DNA of 64,000 bases from Lamellibrachia satsuma. Lineage: Eukaryota > Annelida > Polychaeta > Sabellida > Siboglinidae. Of this stretch, positions 15,605-28,069 are shown piece by piece; position 1 is the stretch's first letter, and every line of letters begins with the position of its first letter. The notes beneath the pieces are model-generated. The model made no database searches, had not been told where the DNA came from, and saw only the letters and a program-made list of their open reading frames with translations. The DNA lies in assembly GCA_033239005.1 (NCBI GenBank), contig BSQZ01000030.1, forward strand, positions 186,001 to 250,000. The letters run 5' to 3'. A program made the position numbers and the translations under genes.

Positions 15605-16834
15605 GACAAATTATAAAAAAGACTGACAAAGGCACTGAAAAAGCACACCAGGGAAGAACAGGAAGGCTTCGGGAAATGGAAATCCTTCAGTGACCACATA
15701 TATACTCTGAGGCAGATACTAGAGCAAGGAGTGGAATACACAACTCTATACTAATTTCAAAGACTTTGAAAAAGCTTTTGACAACCTTCATCAGGAGTCC
15801 TTATGGAGCATCATCAGACACTATGGAGTTCCTGCCAAGCTTGTCACATTCTTCAAAATGCTGTAGAATTTTTGTTTAGCAAAAGTGATATGCAGCAACA
15901 GTCTGACAGATACATTTGAAATAAAAACAGGTGTGAAGCAAGGCTGCATCCTCTCACCATTTCTGTTTGTGCTGAGCATGGACTGGATCGTGCGAAACAT
16001 AGAACGTGCAGGGATTAGATGAACGCTGACAACTCAACTAGAGGATCTGGACTTTGCAGATGACATATGCTTAACATCCCATCGTTTCTCGGAAATGCAG
16101 TCAAAGACCTTTCCAATACCGCACACAAGATTGGACTCAAAGCCAGCATAACAAAGACCAATCATATGACGATGAATAGCAGGACAAACGAACCAATAAA
16201 ACTGCAAGGAGAAAACATTGAAGAGGTGGCGGAGTTCACGTACTTGTGATCCAAGATGACTGCTGATGGAAGTTCTGAAAGAGAAATACGCGTAAGACTG
16301 TTGAAAGCTGGCCAATCATTTGCTACACTCAGAAAAATCTGGAAATCTATGAAAACTTATCAGAAAACGAAAATATGCCTTTTCAAGAGCAATGTTCTTA
16401 GTATGGATCAGAATCCTGGAAAATGACAAAGACTATCAATCACAGACTTGAAGTCTTTCAGAACAGATGCCTTTGCAAAATACTCAAGATAATCTGGCCT
16501 AACACCATCTCCAATGCAGAACTCCACAGAAGAACATCAACTCAGCCCATCACATTGGAGATAAAACGATGCAGATGGCAGTGGATTGGCCACGTCTTGA
16601 GAATGCTGCAGACAGCAATAGCCCGACCTGCTCCCAGATGGACACCAGATGGGAAACGGGTGAGAGGAAGACAGAAAGAAACCTGGAGAAGAACGGTGGA
16701 GTGAGAAATGAAAGAACATAACCTGACCTGGGGGAAGCTCGAGAAACATCAAGAGATAGACTAGTGGCGGGCTCTGGTGTCGGCCTTGTGTGCACTTCCT
16801 CAAGAAGAGGAATAAGTAAGTATGACAAATTATA
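15605..16834 (+). mobile_element. 5'-truncated LINE with 11-bp target-site duplication
   Basis: The element proper is 15616-16823. It is flanked by identical 11-base copies of GACAAATTATA at 15605-15615 and 16824-16834, the mark of target-primed insertion. Translation across a few frame breaks gives RT motifs DFEKAFDNLHQESLW (about 15765), GVKQGCILSPFLF (about 15932) and LDFADDICLTS (about 16045), then a C-terminal region with RWQWIGHVLRM (about 16575) and TPDGKRVRGRQKETWRRTVE (about 16645). The catalytic FADD is preserved, but the reading frame is interrupted by stops and shifts. The ORF ends with the usual short 3' sequence, without a long poly(A). A tail fragment of a related element lies at 25600. 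Confidence 0.88.
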
Positions 16835-17304
16835 GCGGAGATAAGTTGTTACAGGTGCGTTTTACACACTGTCCAGAAATCGGGAGTTAAGTAGACGAAA
16901 TTAACGAGATGTGGACAAAAAGAATTTTTTAAACACCTAAGACTGTTTTGGGCATGCCCACATAATATCATCTCAGGCAGCCACTGTTTAAGTTTCGCGG
17001 ATGAAGCGTGAAATATGTCTACTATATAGCATAAGGGGTTCTACCAAGTAGAAGTTAAATTGAAATTCAGAATTTGTTATCGTACTTTCAACTGCAAAAA
17101 TTGTTGTTACAATTGTATTGGGGCAAGTTGTTACAATTGTTACAACACTCGGACGGCTCGTACCGATGGTTCAGCCATCGAGTTGTGTGCTGGCAATGAC
17201 TGAAAGAACAACATGTATTTAACCACGACGTGTGAAAACTTTATTTCACTTGTGAAGCCTAGTGTACTTGTTTATAACAAGTACTATAAATGTTAGCAGC
17301 GTAA
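16835..17304. other. Unassigned intergenic sequence
   Basis: Nothing recognised. A short repeated phrase around GTTGTTACAATTG (17100-17140) is the only local structure. Confidence 0.5.
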
Positions 17305-17445
17305 AAAAATTAACAAATATCTCAGAAGGGCAGGTTACACATAGATGAAAATTCTCTCGATTAGCCAATGGCTTCCTTGTCCACTTGTCATCTGGGTGTT
17401 TGCCTTGGATGACAAACTTGTTCAATCTTGTTGTTTTTATGGCAC
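17305..17445 (+). mobile_element. CR1/Rex1-like LINE 3' tail fragment
   Basis: This matches the last coding bases and the 3' end of the family at 28070 (CAGAAGGGCAGGTTACA, then GCCAATGGCTTCCTTGTCCA and a tail of CTTGTTCAATCTTG). About 140 bases remain. Confidence 0.8.
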
Positions 17446-18925
17446 AGCCCTATTTCAGCAATTAATAAATATTGCACGATTCATTGAAATGTGGATGTTC
17501 GTGCGCGTGTACGTAAGTGCGTACGTGTGTGTAGCATGAATCCAGGGAATGTGACTCAGAATGAAAAGCTTAATATATGAAGCTGTGAACACCTACGTTG
17601 TTATTTACACGGTGTATAATATGTCACTGTCACTGCACGACTATAGCCACATCTGTGTCGGCAATTAATAACTCCATATTTAATCATTCTTCCTCTTGTG
17701 CAGCCTGTCCACAGTACACACTCATTGTTTGGTGACAGACACACACACACACATTTTCATGCATTTTATCAGTATATTTTTGATAAAAACCCTCCTCCAT
17801 GACTGTTCAATGGTTACTGCATTTTCTTTGCCAGGGTACCTATTTGGGTTCAGCCTCGTGTTACGTTTCCCATTGACGACCATGTTAACGTTTTGCACGA
17901 TTATAAAAAATGGGACAGTAAAAAATTCTGAAACTTCTTACCGCCGTTGCTATCATCTCATTTACATGCTGGTCGAGTTTAGTCAAAGTCTCATACTTCT
18001 AACTCTTTTAAAATACCTGCTATACCCGTCAGTGTTTACCAACTTCTGCATGAATTACTACGTGTATTGTGGCGAAAAAATTGGCAAAAATCCTTCCGCC
18101 TATTGAAATCACCTAAAAATCCAGTTACACTGCCAACATGTTCTACCAGCAAACTTGCCAATGTGTCTGCTGAAATGCAGTTATGTCAGATGATATGATT
18201 TTTTTTAAATAACACATACCTAAAATTACTATGTCCTACATTCGTAACACACCAGTAAGTATAACTGAGGCATCACCCCCTACATTGCATGCGTACATTG
18301 CATGTGTCACCACACGGCCTTGACCTTTTCAATAACGTCAAAATCCCCTCGTCGCAGCGATGACGTCGTCTCGTATAATAAGTCCAAGCGCAAATTGGAT
18401 GTTGTTACTTTTGGACAGGGTCAAGATAGCTACGTCCCTGCGAATTAATGATATATAAGTTTTCACGCATATAAACAGTGTGCGTGAACTGAACAGCTAA
18501 AAATGCCACATTTCTATGACCGCAATATTGATCTCACTCCAAGCTCCGGGGAAGGAACTTTCAGACCACCGATTACCCAACAATGTTGCAAACCCGGACT
18601 CACTGGCATTGTCACAGATCGGAGATCCTGTGAGGTTGTGTATAATTAGCTTGTTAACTTTAGTCACCTAACGATTGAAATGTTGGTGAGTAAGAACCGA
18701 ATAGCGACCGATGGCTCTTCTATAGAGATCGAATATTGATTTGTTTCCAACGTATTAATAGTTTTGTGTTGGTGACAGCATAGGGCCAGGTAAACATCTT
18801 TACTTTCACACATTCGAATAATATAGGAAACTAAAGGAATGTTTAAAGCGGTTTTCTTTTATAAATCTGGTAGCAGATGCATTTTGATGTATACCATCGT
18901 AATTTGTGTATTGTATAGATTCCTT
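17446..18925. other. Unassigned stretch; one unrecognised ORF
   Basis: A 136-codon plus-strand frame (17696-18106) is hydrophobic and cysteine-poor, without recognised motifs or splice context. I do not call it a gene. Otherwise nothing was seen. Confidence 0.45.
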
Positions 18926-19173
18926 CGAGCACGCCGAACACAAGTCAACACTCGATGAACAAGCGTAACGCAAGACAGCACTCGCCGAGCACGCCGAACA
19001 CAAGTCAACACTCGATGAACAAGCGTAACGCAAGACAGCACTCGCCGAACACGCCAATCACAAGTCAACACTCGATGAACAAGCGTAACGCAAGACAGCA
19101 CTCGCCGAACACGCCAATCACAAGTCAACACTCGATGAACAAGCGTAACGCAAGACAGCACTCGCCGAACACG
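18926..19173. repeat. 60-bp minisatellite, about 4 copies
   Basis: Repeats of GCGTAACGCAAGACAGCACT followed by CGCCGA(A/G)CACGCC and CAAGTCAACACTCGATGAAC. The unit is a multiple of three, so both strands stay open, giving spurious ORFs. Confidence 0.95.
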
Positions 19174-20384
19174 TAAATCTTTCTTATCAATACTAGTTTT
19201 TTTCCATTCTGTGTTATTAAATGGGAAATTGCATAAATATCCACACTGAACCTAACGATTACATGTCCACTGGCTCGCTGCATATTATCCAGCCAAACGT
19301 AAAACTGTGGCAGGCATCATAACATAACATAACATAACAAAACTGAATATAATTTGACTATGTTCAAGCGCAGTCAAGAAACAATTTAACATATACCCTT
19401 TTGAGATAGTCGAGAAAGCACTTCCAGGCGACCAGATGGTTGCTAGTTTCCCGTATGGTTTAAACGGATCAAATGGGATTTCTCATGCCGGTCTCTTCGA
19501 GTTAAGTACATAAGCCTCTTCAAAAGGCCATCCCTGGCATCCCTACTCTGTATGCGAAGTTGAGCGTGCTTGTAAGTGACTGATGTTATGTCTTGATGCT
19601 TTCCTCCGTTGGTAAAGTGAATTGATCTTCTGTCGTACATCGGCTAACTTGTCCTGACGCATGCGCGTGGCTAACGGGCCCCCGCAACAACACGTCACGT
19701 TTTTAATGGGACAAGCAGCACGGTTTTATTAGAATTAACAGGAATGTCAACATAAGTAGCCAATGTTAGGAAGGATGTTACTGACCATACTGCATTGATA
19801 AAGTGCAACATGTTACAATACTGGATTATCGGTACTGCTGTATATAATGCACAGATAATGATGTGATATTGTATTATTTATGTGCAAGGCTACAGGTGAA
19901 CGAGAGAACGAGTTTCCTCTTGCAGTACGAACACATAAGTCACAATTAACATAGATCCAAACACCTTTGATTCAATTAAGGCCACCTCGCGTGATTGTAA
20001 TGTCGAGTTGGACGCACGAAAGCCTGCCACTGTTCTTTCCTAAATAGGTGTTGGTGGCCATACACTGGCTCGGGTAATGTGGAGCCTTCGAATGCCTTCT
20101 ACTCGGCATCAGATGCGACCGAGTCCTCACCACTCCAGGCTCGGACACTTTGCCACTAGTATGTAGACATCGTCTACCGCCAAGAACAATGGCCGTTTGT
20201 TGTACGCCAATATGTGTCCCGTGTCATCCCTGCTGTCGTCACGTTGACAGAGTTGCGCCGGCGCCGGTGTATTTGACGAATGGTGTCAGAGCAGAGACTG
20301 CAGTGACGTGTCTTCAGATTGTTCAACTTGGCAAGGAATTGATCGATAGCGGGTCTAATGGTTTCAGGATCTTCGCTGAGTTGT
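19174..20384. other. Unassigned stretch
   Basis: A pentanucleotide run (AACAT)n is at about 19320-19342. Two minus-strand frames (19443-19640 and 20174-20392) show no recognised motif. No exon structure could be supported. Confidence 0.45.
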
Positions 20385-20478
20385 GTGTGCAATGAGGATC
20401 CAGTATATAATGAGGATCCAGTATATAATGAGGATCCAGTATATAATGAGGATCCAGTATATAATGAGGATCCAGTTT
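20385..20478. repeat. 18-bp tandem repeat, 5 copies
   Basis: Five copies of AATGAGGATCCAGTATAT, almost identical. Confidence 0.95.
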
Positions 20479-21343
20479 ACACGTGTATCATAATTACACA
20501 ACTTACACAAATGTCGCAGGAGCAGACAATAGTGTGACAGCAGAACCCGATCGTAGTCGTAGTGCGAACCAACCTGTGTGTACATCTCCCTGTCCTGTCC
20601 GAGGTAGGCAACGTCTCAGCGTCAACTGAATAGGGAGTGTGTAATGCGAATGTCGAAGTGGTTCATGCAACACACTGGTGCATGACGTTATATTTTTACT
20701 GATGTGACATGTGCACATCATCTCATACATGTCAGTCGTGTCAGTCTGCAATCTTCGCCCAGAACATTGCTTCATCATCAAATCGTTTAACATTATCGAT
20801 ATCCTGATCCTGCCATATCCCAGATCAGTCAAGCGGTGCTCCTAGTTTCCAAGCATATACGACTCGTCATGCAGTCGAATATCGTTATACCGTCTGGCTC
20901 GTTCGAAGATCTCGTCTCTCGACATTAACAATAACGTCTCAACGCAATTGTTCGTGGCAGTTAGCAGGATACGGTAGCATAGCGCCCTCTGGCAACGAAC
21001 CCGAAGAACGACAGGCTCACTGATTGATGATCAAGAGTTCTGAATTCCAATACAAGAACAACAAGGTGCACAAACGCAAGGTCTACTTCGGAAACAAGGA
21101 GGCCAGACAGTCATTCGGTATCGTAATCATCAATCATGAAGACTTGTTGGCTACATTCGCCTCTTCCGAAGAATATACGTCGGGTGACCGCAGTTCAGTG
21201 CATAGGCTCAATGCGGCAGTGACTGTAGAACGTGATGATGAGAATTCCGAGTGGAAGTCGCCCAGCAGCACTGTGCGTCGTCATGACGAACACGTGGGAG
21301 TCGGAGCGATCCATGCTGACTCACCACTGCACAGATGTTTGCA
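20479..21343. other. Unassigned stretch; unrecognised ORFs
   Basis: Open frames on minus (20503-20832) and plus (21024-21392, running into the next repeat) have no recognised domain. Base composition is less AT-rich than the surroundings, so a fragment of an unidentified gene or transposon cannot be excluded. Confidence 0.4.
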
Positions 21344-21412
21344 GAGGTGTGTTCCGTTAGAGGTGTGTTCCTTTAGAGGTGTGTTCTGTTAGAGGTGTGT
21401 TCCGTTAGAGGT
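21344..21412. repeat. 16-bp tandem repeat, 4 copies
   Basis: Four copies of TGTTCCGTTAGAGGTG with single-base variants. Confidence 0.9.
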
Positions 21413-21563
21413 GTGCATATCGCAATCACCCTGTTGCTCTCAACGTGTGCAATCTGGCAGCATTCCCGAAGTTGTTCTTCGTTGTAGCGCTTTATTGAGA
21501 TGTCACGATCACGCAACATCGTCACTCTAACACTCTAACAACGACACCATATTATTTATTTTT

Positions 21564-22192
21564 TTGAAGATTTTAAAGTTATATACCATGGATGTAATTT
21601 TAAAGTTATATACCATGGATGTAATTTTAAAGTTATATACCATGGAGGTAATTTTAAAGTTATATCTCATGGATGTAATTTTAAAGTTATATACAATGGA
21701 TGTAATTTTAAAGTTATATACGATGGATGTAATTTTAAAGTTATATACCATGGATGTAATTTTATAGTTATATACAATGGATGTAATTTTAAAGTTATAT
21801 ACCATGGATGTAATTTTAAAGTTATATACCATGGAGGTAATTTTAAAGTTATATCCCATGGATGTAATTTTAAAGTTATATACCATGGATGTAATTTTAA
21901 AGTTATATCCCATGGATGTAATTTTAAAGTTATATACCATGGATGTAATTTTGAAGTTATATCCCATGGAGGTAATTTTAAAGTTATATACAATGGATGT
22001 AACTTTAAAGTTATATACGATGGATGTAATTTTAAAGTTATATCCCATGGATGTAATTTTAAAGTTATATACCATGGATGTAATTTTAAAGTTATATACC
22101 ATGGATGTAATTTTGAAGTTATATCCCATGGATGTAATTTTGAAGTTATATACCATGGATGTAATTTTAAAGTTATATACCATGGATGTAAT
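21564..22192. repeat. 27-bp minisatellite, about 23 copies
   Basis: Unit ATGGATGTAATTTTAAAGTT-ATATACC, with variants ATATCCC, ATACAATGG, ATACGATGG and GGAGGTAA. Because 27 is a multiple of three, both strands show long open frames with a 9-residue period (MDVILKLYT on plus, KITSMVYNF on minus). These are artefacts of the repeat. Confidence 0.96.
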
Positions 22193-22546
22193 TTGTAATA
22201 GTAAATATAGCACTTTCAGCTAATCCGCTAAAATATTGTCTTAAAGACATATTAGCATATCAGTATAGTTTGCAGAAGCACGAAAACCTTGATGCCACTG
22301 TTGGGTACATGAACTATGTTTTTCCTTGTTATCAACCCGAAACCTAAGGAAACACACAATTCGTGTAGTTTATTCGATTCATTCGATTCATGTCATATCA
22401 TTGGGTAAATAATACACATCAAGTATTCATTCACATTTCAAACATTAATGTATTCATCCATTTAACCATTGCATACGTAGACGTAATATGCAGTTTCTAG
22501 ATGTAAGGTCTACTTTACTTTACCTTGCCTATCCACGTAGGGCCTG

Positions 22547-22945
22547 GTGGTTTGTGTGGCGGTTCGTGTGGCGGTTCGTGCGGCGGTTCGTGTGGCAGTT
22601 CGTGTGGCGGTTCGTGCGGCGGTTCGTGCGGCGGTTCGTGCGGCGGTTCGTGCAGCGGTTCGTGTGGCGGTTCGTGTGGCGGTTCGTGCGGCGGTTCGTG
22701 TGGCGGTTCGTGTGGCGGTTCGTGCGGCGGTTCGTGCGGCGGTTCGTGCGGCGGTTCGTGCGGCGGTTCGTGTGGCGGTTCGTGTGGCGGTTCGTGTGGC
22801 GGTTCGTGCGGCGGTTCGTGTGGCGGTTCGTGTGGCGGTTCGTGCGGCGGTTCGTGCGGCGGTTCGTGCGGCGGTTTGTGCGGCGGTTCGTGCGGCGGTT
22901 CGTGTGGCGGTTCGTGCGGCGGTTCTTGCGGCGGTTCGTGTGGCT
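22547..22945. repeat. 12-bp minisatellite, about 33 copies
   Basis: Unit GGCGGTTCGTGY. C and T at the last position form blocks. A block with three to four C-type units flanked by T-type units recurs roughly every 120-130 bases. All frames are open (CGGS, RRFV/WRFV, AVRV, TRTA, RTNR peptides), so no strand can be called coding. Confidence 0.95.
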
Positions 22946-23494
22946 GCAGTGCACTGAGTCTTCGTCCAGTTCATTTTATCGTAAGCCACCTGTTTGGTTT
23001 AATTCCACCCAGTCTCATTGATCTTTTTCCACAGTTTTACGCCAGACTGTCTTTCCGTTTGCCTTTAGAGCCGTCATCTTCTTTTCTTCAGTGTGAATTA
23101 AAACGGCTCTATTTTGACATTACGTAAGGTATATAATATAGGCATAAAATTAAGGATAGTTTCGGACTCTCTGAAGGAAGCACGCAGTATCGTTAATAAC
23201 CACACCAGGCTACTCTTACTGTGGCTCGCATCTTGCGTTAATCTACTGAATATCTGCTACTGTCATGATTATTTCTGTTTTGGCCACGTTTGTTTTTGCA
23301 CTGCACGACAAGCAAGGTATATTTGTAAACATTAATATTAAAAGATTTCGTATAAATTTTTATATATAGTGAAGGATTTATGCTACATCCATGAGCCGGG
23401 TTTTTGACGTTTAATATCATCTACATAAATGCTCACTCTATGGCTCGCCACCACCATTTAAATACTGTCGTATTAACGTGAACGGTTGTGCTAT

Positions 23495-25068
23495 AACTAC
23501 ATACGGCATACATGCAAGTAGCCGCTGTGGGTTAACACATTGCATACATGTAAGTAGCCGCTGTAGATTAACACATTGCATACATGCAAATAGCCGCTGC
23601 AGATTTACACATTGCATACATGCAAGTAGCCGCTGTTGATTAACACATTGCATACATGCAAGTAGCCGCTGTTGATTAGCACATTGTATACATGCAAGTA
23701 ACCGCTGTGTATTAACACATTGTATGCATGCAAGTAGCCGCTGTGGACTAACACATTGTATACATGCAAGTAACCGCTGTGTATTAACACATTGTATACA
23801 TGCAAGTAGCCGCTGTGGACTAACACATTGCATACATGCAAGTAGCCGCTGTGGACTAACACATTGTATACATGCAAGTAGCCGCTGTTGATTAACACAT
23901 TGTATATATGCAAGTAGCCGCTGTGGATTAACACATTGCATACATGCAAGTAACCGCTGTGTATTAACACACTGTATGCATGCAAGTAGCCGCTGTGGAC
24001 TAACACATTGTATATACGCAAGCAGCCGCTGTTGATCAACACATTGCATACATGCAAGTAACCACTGTGGATTAACACATTGCATACATGCAAGTAGCCG
24101 CTGTTGATTAACACATTGCATACATGCAAGTAGCCGCTGTGGATTAACACATTGCATACATGCAAGTAGCCACTGTTGATTAACACATTGCATACATGCA
24201 AGTACCCGCTGTTGATTAACACATTGCATACATGCAAGTACCCGCTGTGGATTAACACATTGCATACATGCAAGTAGCCTCTGTTGATTAACACATTGCA
24301 TACATGCAAGTACCCGCTGTGGAGTAACACATTGCATACATGCAAGTACCCGCTGTGGATTAACACATTGCATACATGCAAGTACCCGCTGTGGATTAAC
24401 ACATTGCATACATGCAAGTAGCCTCTGTTGATTAACACATTGCATACATGCAAGTAGCCTCTGTTGATTAACACATTGTATACATGCAAGTAGCCTCTGA
24501 TGATTAACACATTGCATACATGCAAGTAGCCGCTGTTGATTAACACATTGCATACATGCAAGTAGCCTCTGTTGATTAACACATTGTATACATGCAAGTA
24601 GCCTCTGATGATTAACACATTGCATACATGCAAGTACCCGCTGTGGAGTAACACATTGTATACATGCAAGTAGGCACTGTTGATTAACACATTGTATACA
24701 TGCAAGTACCCGCTGTTGATTAACACATTGTATACATGCAAGTAACCACTGTGGAGTAACACATTGCATACATGCAAGTAGCCTCTGTTGATTAACACAT
24801 TGTATACATGCAAGTAGCCTCTGTTGATTAACACATTGTATACATGCAAGTAGCCGCTGTTGATTAACACATTGTATACATGCAAGTAACCACTGTGGAG
24901 TAACACATTGCATACATGCAAGTAGCCTCTGTTGATTAACACATTGTATACATGCAAGTAGCCTCTGTTGATTAACACATTGTATACATGCAAGTAGCCG
25001 CTGTTGATTAACACATTGCATACATGCAAGTAGCCTCTGTTGATTAACACATTGCATACATGCAAGAT
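23495..25068. repeat. 36-bp minisatellite, about 43 copies
   Basis: Unit CATTGCATACATGCAAGTAG then CCGCTGTTGATTAACA. The variable sites are GCATAC/GTATAC, AGCC/ACCC/AACC, CGCTG/CTCTG/CACTG and TTGATTA/TGGATTA/TGGAGTA. The unit is a multiple of three, so two minus-strand frames run for about 500 codons; both are repeat artefacts. Blocks of several units (for example around 24770-24900 and 24890-25010) repeat with the same variant order. Confidence 0.96.
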
Positions 25069-25599
25069 GCCATAATCCCTTCATAACACACTATGTTGAC
25101 GCAACGTATGTAAAAAAGTTCTTATATACATCGCAGTGTCAGTCCTTGGGACTGCTCAAAGTTCTTTATGCTTCACCACCCACCCCCATCCCCCCAGCAG
25201 ACCTGTTCATCCAAACGTAATCTCAACTTCTCCGGGAAGCATTCAGCCAAGCTGCAATTACTGCGCGAAGACTATTCGTACAGCTAAATGAACTGAGGCC
25301 AGGTGCAGTGAAAGAAATTGTACAAGCTTCGAAAATGGCAGCAATAGGCTTAGAACCCGAGTTTGTCTCGATTTTTCTAACCATCGCGCGCCACACATAT
25401 ACATAAAAACATGTATATATAGAGCTCCAACACGATGACAACTAAACTGAGTGTTAATACACTTGGAGATAAACTGAAGTGACAACCGGAAGCTAGACAC
25501 AGGTGTTAAGAAGGGCACTGAAAGTTTGATCTGTGGTCATACTAAGGGTCAAGTAGAGAACGAACCAAACCAAATTCAAACTAAACTAATAAAAATCAG
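25069..25599. other. Unassigned stretch
   Basis: Overlapping minus-strand frames (25223-25518) show no recognised motif. It lies immediately before a LINE tail and may belong to the same insertion, but this is not shown. Confidence 0.4.
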
Positions 25600-25799
25600 C
25601 ATAGAAGTAAGGATAGGAAAATGGAATTGGATCAGACACGTCCTGGGAATAAAATAAGACATCCACTGCATGACAGGACTAACATGGATACCAGAAGGCA
25701 AACGGAATAAGTGGGTTGCCCAAAGACAACCTAACAAACAGAATAAGTGGGTCGCCCAAAGACAACCTAACAAACAGAATAAGTGGGTCGCCCAAAGAT
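25600..25799 (+). mobile_element. LINE ORF2 C-terminal fragment with 36-bp terminal duplication
   Basis: Plus-strand translation of 25605-25715 gives IGKWNWIRHVLGIK and TWIPEGKRNKWVAQRQ, matching the C-terminal region of the LINE at 15616 (RWQWIGHVLRM, TPDGKRVRGRQKETW). The last codons are then repeated about 2.5 times as a 36-bp unit (GTGGGTYGCCCAAAGACAAC, 25711-25799). Confidence 0.65.
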
Positions 25800-27317
25800 A
25801 ATGGTTTTTCTTGTTTTCAGAAAAATATTCTGACTAACGTAAAACATCCAAAATTACTACAAGAAAAATATTCTTTTAGCAATTTTTCGACCCACCCTCC
25901 TCCCCACTTTCTCCTGCATACAGTCACATTAATGTGTTTAGTAGTGTTGTGCTTGGTAACATTTTGTACATTGACGGTGGAAGTGAAGTCACCACCTTCC
26001 GTATGACGCTTTCCCAGTGGACATTGCGTTTTTCATTTGGCTATCTGCCCATTCACGTAGGGTTTTGGTGCGGAGTGGAAAATGACTTCCCTTCCATCGA
26101 TGTTGGGATGGTTTATTGATAATTGGCGTTATGGCCCCACCTTTTAGGTTACTAAAATATATAGAGTAGGAATTTTAGCAAAAGTAGTGTAGTCCAGTGC
26201 TGTAGTGTATGCAAATAGGTATTGTGTCAAATATTGTCAGTGTTGGGTTAATGTTTTAATGTGCTGGTGACGATGCCACGAATTGTCTTGTGTTGTAGCA
26301 ATATTACATGTACTGTATTGCTATGTCGAAATGTGGGCTCTGGGAGCATTGTGTCCAGGCAGCTTTGTGAATTGTCTGGTGTTGTAGCAATATTACTACA
26401 TGTACTGTATTGCTATGTCAAAATGTGGGCGCTAGGAGCATTGTGTCCAGGTGGCTTTGTATGAGGCTCAGCCATAGGCTTGGCATATATTACAGGGTCC
26501 ACATTTCATGCTCTTAATCAGAATAATATGCCATTTGGCATACCCTTAATAAACATCATTCATTTGGCCTTTTCATATCTTTACATCTGGCTTGTGTTGT
26601 TGATTGCATAATTTTCTTACATGGCTCCCTAGAAAATTTTTCTTGTTTTAAGTTTTGTTTCTTAAAACAAGAAAAAAATTTTTACCAGTGCAGCGCCAAC
26701 TGGAATCAAAAGCATGCCAGTTCAAGTGATACATAAAAATAATTGTGTATAAATATTTAAATGCTAGTGTATAATGGGGAAACCTAATGATTTAGCATTA
26801 ACATGTTACATAAATAACATCTTGGTGCATAGAAATTATGTATGTACTTACCCGGTTTTGTTACTTTGGTGGTGGAATACTGGAGGAAACTCCACACCCT
26901 GCAAATCTTCAGCCACAAATTTACATTCCTTTCAGAAAAGAACATTAATTTTAACAAGTATCTACAACTTTTTAAATGTGATCAAATACCCCATAAACAA
27001 ATGTCTTGGTATATAAATATTGTATAAGCACATCTTTTTCCAACAACGTTACAAAACATATTTCTTTTATAAGTCAACACAATGTACAGATTTGTTTGAT
27101 GATAATAATACTGTTTCTCAGATGTAATAAGTAAAGTAATTTAATTAATATATATGAACACTGTACTATCGTGACAGTAGCATTTACGAACATACTTGTG
27201 AGTTTAGATTTAATTTGATTGACCTGATAAATGTGTGAGGTTAATTTAATTTAATGGGAACATTTCTGAGTTAATTGTAATTTAATTAATTAACTTTTCA
27301 AGTTAATTGCCCCATGC
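25800..27317. other. Gene-free stretch with a duplication and a hairpin
   Basis: It contains the 91-bp duplication listed separately and a hairpin at about 26632-26681 (AAATTTTTCTTGTTTTAAG against CTTAAAACAAGAAAAAAATT). No gene was recognised. Confidence 0.5.
26279..26462. repeat. Tandem duplication, about 91 bp x 2
   Basis: Copies 26279-26368 and 26369-26462 share GTGTTGTAGCAATATTAC, ATGTACTGTATTGCTATGTC and GAGCATTGTGTCCAGG, with a 3-base indel and a few substitutions. Confidence 0.9.
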
Positions 27318-27660
27318 ATACCTGCCACTATGAGACAGGAGATGACAAGACAGTCTCTAACCGGTCACTACGAGACAGGAAATGACAAGACAGACATAAA
27401 CCTGTCACTATGCGAGAGGGTATGACAAGACAGTCAACAACCTGTCATTATGAGACATTATGAGACTGAGACATGAGATGACAATATAGACACTAAACTG
27501 TCGCTATGAGACAGGAGATGACAAGACAGACACTAAAATGTCACTATGAAACAGGTGATGACAAGACAGACATAAACCAGTCACTATGAAACAGGAGATA
27601 ACAAGACAGACACTAACCTGTCATTATGAGACAGGAGATGACAAGACAGTCACTAACCTG
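27318..27660. repeat. About 40-bp minisatellite, 8-9 degenerate copies
   Basis: Units of CTGTCACTATGAGACAGGAG then ATGACAAGACAGACACTAAC, with substitutions and indels throughout. GTC-CTATGAGAC can form a short hairpin in each unit. Confidence 0.9.
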
Positions 27661-28069
27661 CACACCAGTGCAGTATCCATGCATGAATGTCTTGCATGAA
27701 GTCTTCCAGCTGAGTTCTGTCAAATGGCATAGTGATGCTGAGTGGCTTGTTCACCGTCTGATCTGGGAGGGTCGACACAGTTGTTCCGTCTCATCGTTGT
27801 ATCCTGGAGACAGTCAATGACACTGTACGTTGAAAGTCTGACAGTGTCAACTACAGTGAACACAGGGATCTCAGGATCTCACAGTGTGGTGAATGAGAAT
27901 TATGTTATTTATGAAGACATCAAGTAATGCTATATTGGTAACAAAGTAGATTTAGACAAAATGTTATTGAAATAACATTGAAGTACCAACATTATAAATA
28001 TGAACATCCCTTTTGAATAACACTGCAAAATAAAACACAATAGTACTTATACTAAGTGACCTTTTACAT

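Noticed and set aside
17696..18106. 136-codon ORF as a membrane protein gene
   Set aside because: Hydrophobic AT-rich frame without a known motif, exon border or repeat of conserved residues. Chance cannot be excluded.
20174..20832. Minus-strand exons of an unidentified gene
   Set aside because: Charged peptide without a recognisable domain or consistent splice sites. Left as unassigned.
21527..22223. Periodic 9-residue peptide frames on both strands
   Set aside because: Artefact of a 27-bp tandem repeat.
22525..23127. CGGS-repeat protein resembling a cysteine-glycine-rich structural protein
   Set aside because: The 12-bp array is open in all six frames, with no signal peptide, splice context or support outside the repeat.
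23495..25068. CRISPR-like array
   Set aside because: Units are directly adjacent with no unique spacers, and the DNA is eukaryotic.
23438..25084. Two minus-strand open frames of about 500 codons
   Set aside because: Produced by the 36-bp repeat, which is a multiple of three. The peptide is only the unit translated.
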